Origin: Candidatus Pacearchaeota archaeon | GTDB lineage: Archaea > Nanoarchaeota > Nanoarchaeia > Pacearchaeales > GW2011-AR1 | Assembly (NCBI GenBank): GCA_023228245.1 | Contig: JALOBN010000070.1 | Span: 5,394-11,119, forward strand | Direction of reading: 5' to 3' | DNA: 5,726 bases | In this document: one piece after another, positions 4,613 through 5,726 of the stretch | Layout: every line of letters starts with the position of its first letter | How positions within the stretch are numbered: position 1 is the stretch's first letter | Notes under the pieces: generated by a model | Seen by the model: only the letters and a program-made list of their open reading frames with translations | The model's database searches: none | Told to the model about the DNA's origin: nothing | Program-made: the position numbers and the translations under genes

Positions 4613-5257
4613 ATGGTAGATCCAATAGCAGACCATACGCCGGTTATCGATCCGGCGGCCACACCAACGCCAGAACCAACACCGGCGGCCAAGAAACTTG
4701 AATTCACACAAGATGAGTTAGATAAGAAATTTGCGGATCGCCAAAGGCGCGGAGAAGAAGCCGCTGCAAAGCGTTTCCAGAAGCAAATAGACGATCTGAC
4801 AAAACAGATCGATGAATTCAAGGGAAAAGATCTAGGAGAGCTTGAGAAGCTTCAGAAGAAACTGGAGAAAGCAAATGAAGATCTCAAGAAAGTCCCGGAT
4901 CTGGAACTCAAACTTACGAAGATGGAAGCTCTTCTCAATGCAGGGGCGGACTCGGCCCAAGTATCCAAGCTTCTGAAAAGAGTATCCGGCACGACCCCGG
5001 AAGAAATCGAGTCGGATATAGCGGAATTAAAAGAAATGGGATGGATAGGCAAACCGACGCCGCCACCCGAACCAAGCAAAGCGATAGGCGGAGGATCACA
5101 GCAACCCCCAGCCAAACCGCCAGAACTAAAAGATCGAATCGCTGCCCTGACTGCTCAGGCCATAGATCCTAAGACCCCCCCGATGGAAAGATCGCGGATT
5201 CAGAGGGATATCTTGGCTCTGAAATTGCAGATCGGGGGCGATATACAAGTAAGGTGA
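4613..5257 (+). CDS. Capsid scaffolding protein (DUF4355/GP20-like)
   Basis: This encodes 214 residues from ATG 4613. A proline/threonine-rich N-terminus (TPTPEPTP, 17-24) precedes FTQDELDKKFADRQRRGEEAA (31-51), the short motif found at the start of many DUF4355/GP20-type scaffolds. A long, highly charged helix follows that would form a coiled coil (about 45-105, with K, E and D dominating), then a helical SDIAELKEMGW region, a second proline-rich linker (147-171) and a basic, helical C-terminus (ELKDRIAALTAQ..., IQRDILALKL) that could grip the capsid protein. Scaffolds line the procapsid and leave before or during packaging. The position between portal and major capsid protein is standard. 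The stop overlaps the AGGTGAT ribosome binding site of the capsid gene. Confidence 0.82.
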   Translation: MVDPIADHTPVIDPAATPTPEPTPAAKKLEFTQDELDKKFADRQRRGEEAAAKRFQKQIDDLTKQIDEFKGKDLGELEKLQKKLEKANEDLKKVPDLELKLTKMEALLNAGADSAQVSKLLKRVSGTTPEEIESDIAELKEMGWIGKPTPPPEPSKAIGGGSQQPPAKPPELKDRIAALTAQAIDPKTPPMERSRIQRDILALKLQIGGDIQVR

Positions 5258-5264
5258 TTTATTT

Positions 5265-5726
5265 ATGGTAACAAACGTAGACGGTGAGACAACTTACTGG
5301 AACAATATGGAGCAGACCGCCGCTCTTGCTGGCGATATGCTCAGGATGGGTGCTGGTCGGACTCCTCTGTTGGATAAGATCGGCGGCCTTGGAACCGTGG
5401 GCAAGCTCGCTAAGGATTGGCGGTTCGCCATGAGCAACCAGTACGCTCTGGCAGCCCCCTCTCAGAAGAGCAGAACAGAGACGGAGGCCAGCGCGGGCGC
5501 ACCTACTCAGGTAACATACGACAAGGACCAGGAGTACAATGTATGCCAGATCCTGCAATATGAGATCGATGTCACCTGGCCCGCTCAGTCTGCAACCACA
5601 TACCTGGATGGCCTGGCGCTTGCCGGACCACAGCAGGCCCCGGTCGATCCTCTGACCTTCCAGTTGCAAGCCAACATGGAGCAGATGGCGCTTGATTTCG
5701 ACTGGCACATAATCAATGGTACCTAT
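5265..5726 (+). CDS. Major capsid protein, SU10-like HK97 fold (partial)
   Basis: The N-terminal 154 residues are present and the gene runs off the right edge in frame. ATG 5265 follows AGGTGAT (5252-5258) by six bases. The pattern fits the SU10-type major capsid family (DUF5309): a helical N-terminus, TPLLDKIG (33-40), DWRFAMSNQYALA (51-63), an acidic ETEASAGAP segment, then YNVCQILQYEIDVTWPAQS (91-109), where the family usually has an N-x-x-Q-I block, and a long helix with E137 and a WHIINGTY turn. It forms the icosahedral shell. Leucine is mostly CTG, and only one ATA is used, unlike the terminase genes, as expected for a highly expressed gene. The minus-strand open frame under it is a shadow. 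Confidence 0.85.
   Translation, partial: MVTNVDGETTYWNNMEQTAALAGDMLRMGAGRTPLLDKIGGLGTVGKLAKDWRFAMSNQYALAAPSQKSRTETEASAGAPTQVTYDKDQEYNVCQILQYEIDVTWPAQSATTYLDGLALAGPQQAPVDPLTFQLQANMEQMALDFDWHIINGTY

Noticed and set aside
5259..5708. A 149-codon open frame on the minus strand.
   Set aside because: It lies opposite the major capsid gene, which has a family-like protein, a ribosome binding site and operon context; the minus frame is a shadow.

Overview
The window is the packaging and head-assembly end of a tailed double-stranded DNA virus or prophage (Caudoviricetes-type, HK97-fold capsid). All credible genes lie on the + strand in the usual order: small DNA-binding/terminase small subunit genes, terminase large subunit, portal, scaffold and major capsid protein (cut by the right edge). 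The host cannot be fixed from the sequence. Codon use leans to AGA/AGG for arginine (6 of 10 in the terminase nuclease gene) and uses ATA freely, as in several methanogenic archaea. Ribosome binding sites are of the AGGAG or AGGTGAT type, which bacteria and many archaea share. One strong hairpin with a U-rich tail resembles a bacterial-style terminator. No host gene, integrase or insertion sequence is visible.

Layout: 1-90 is the tail of an unrecognised gene. 91-501 has no convincing gene, which is unusual in so compact a genome. It holds diverged direct repeats and several stacked inverted repeats that fold on paper into a multi-branched RNA. 502-744 is a small cysteine-containing protein followed by a terminator-like hairpin. 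785-1015 and 981-1460 are overlapping paralogues with a CxxC + helix-turn-helix domain; the longer one is the probable terminase small subunit. 1402-2226 and 2220-2825 encode the ATPase and nuclease halves of the terminase large subunit in two different frames. 2825-3061 is a four-cysteine, probably zinc-binding protein. 3058-4506 is the portal. After a tiny basic ORF and an AT-rich gap come the scaffold (4613-5257) and the SU10-like major capsid protein (5265 to the edge).

The genes form a tightly coupled operon: TerS-like, ATPase, nuclease, zinc protein and portal overlap one another by 1 to 59 bases. The terminase halves would bind the portal and pump DNA into a procapsid built on the scaffold from the capsid protein. 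The two points most worth attention are the frame-split terminase, which has an X XXY YYZ slip site just upstream of the break as well as a TTG restart with its own ribosome binding site, and the repeat-rich, foldable 91-501 region ahead of the packaging genes, which could be a structured RNA, a packaging (pac/cos) site or a replication/operator region.
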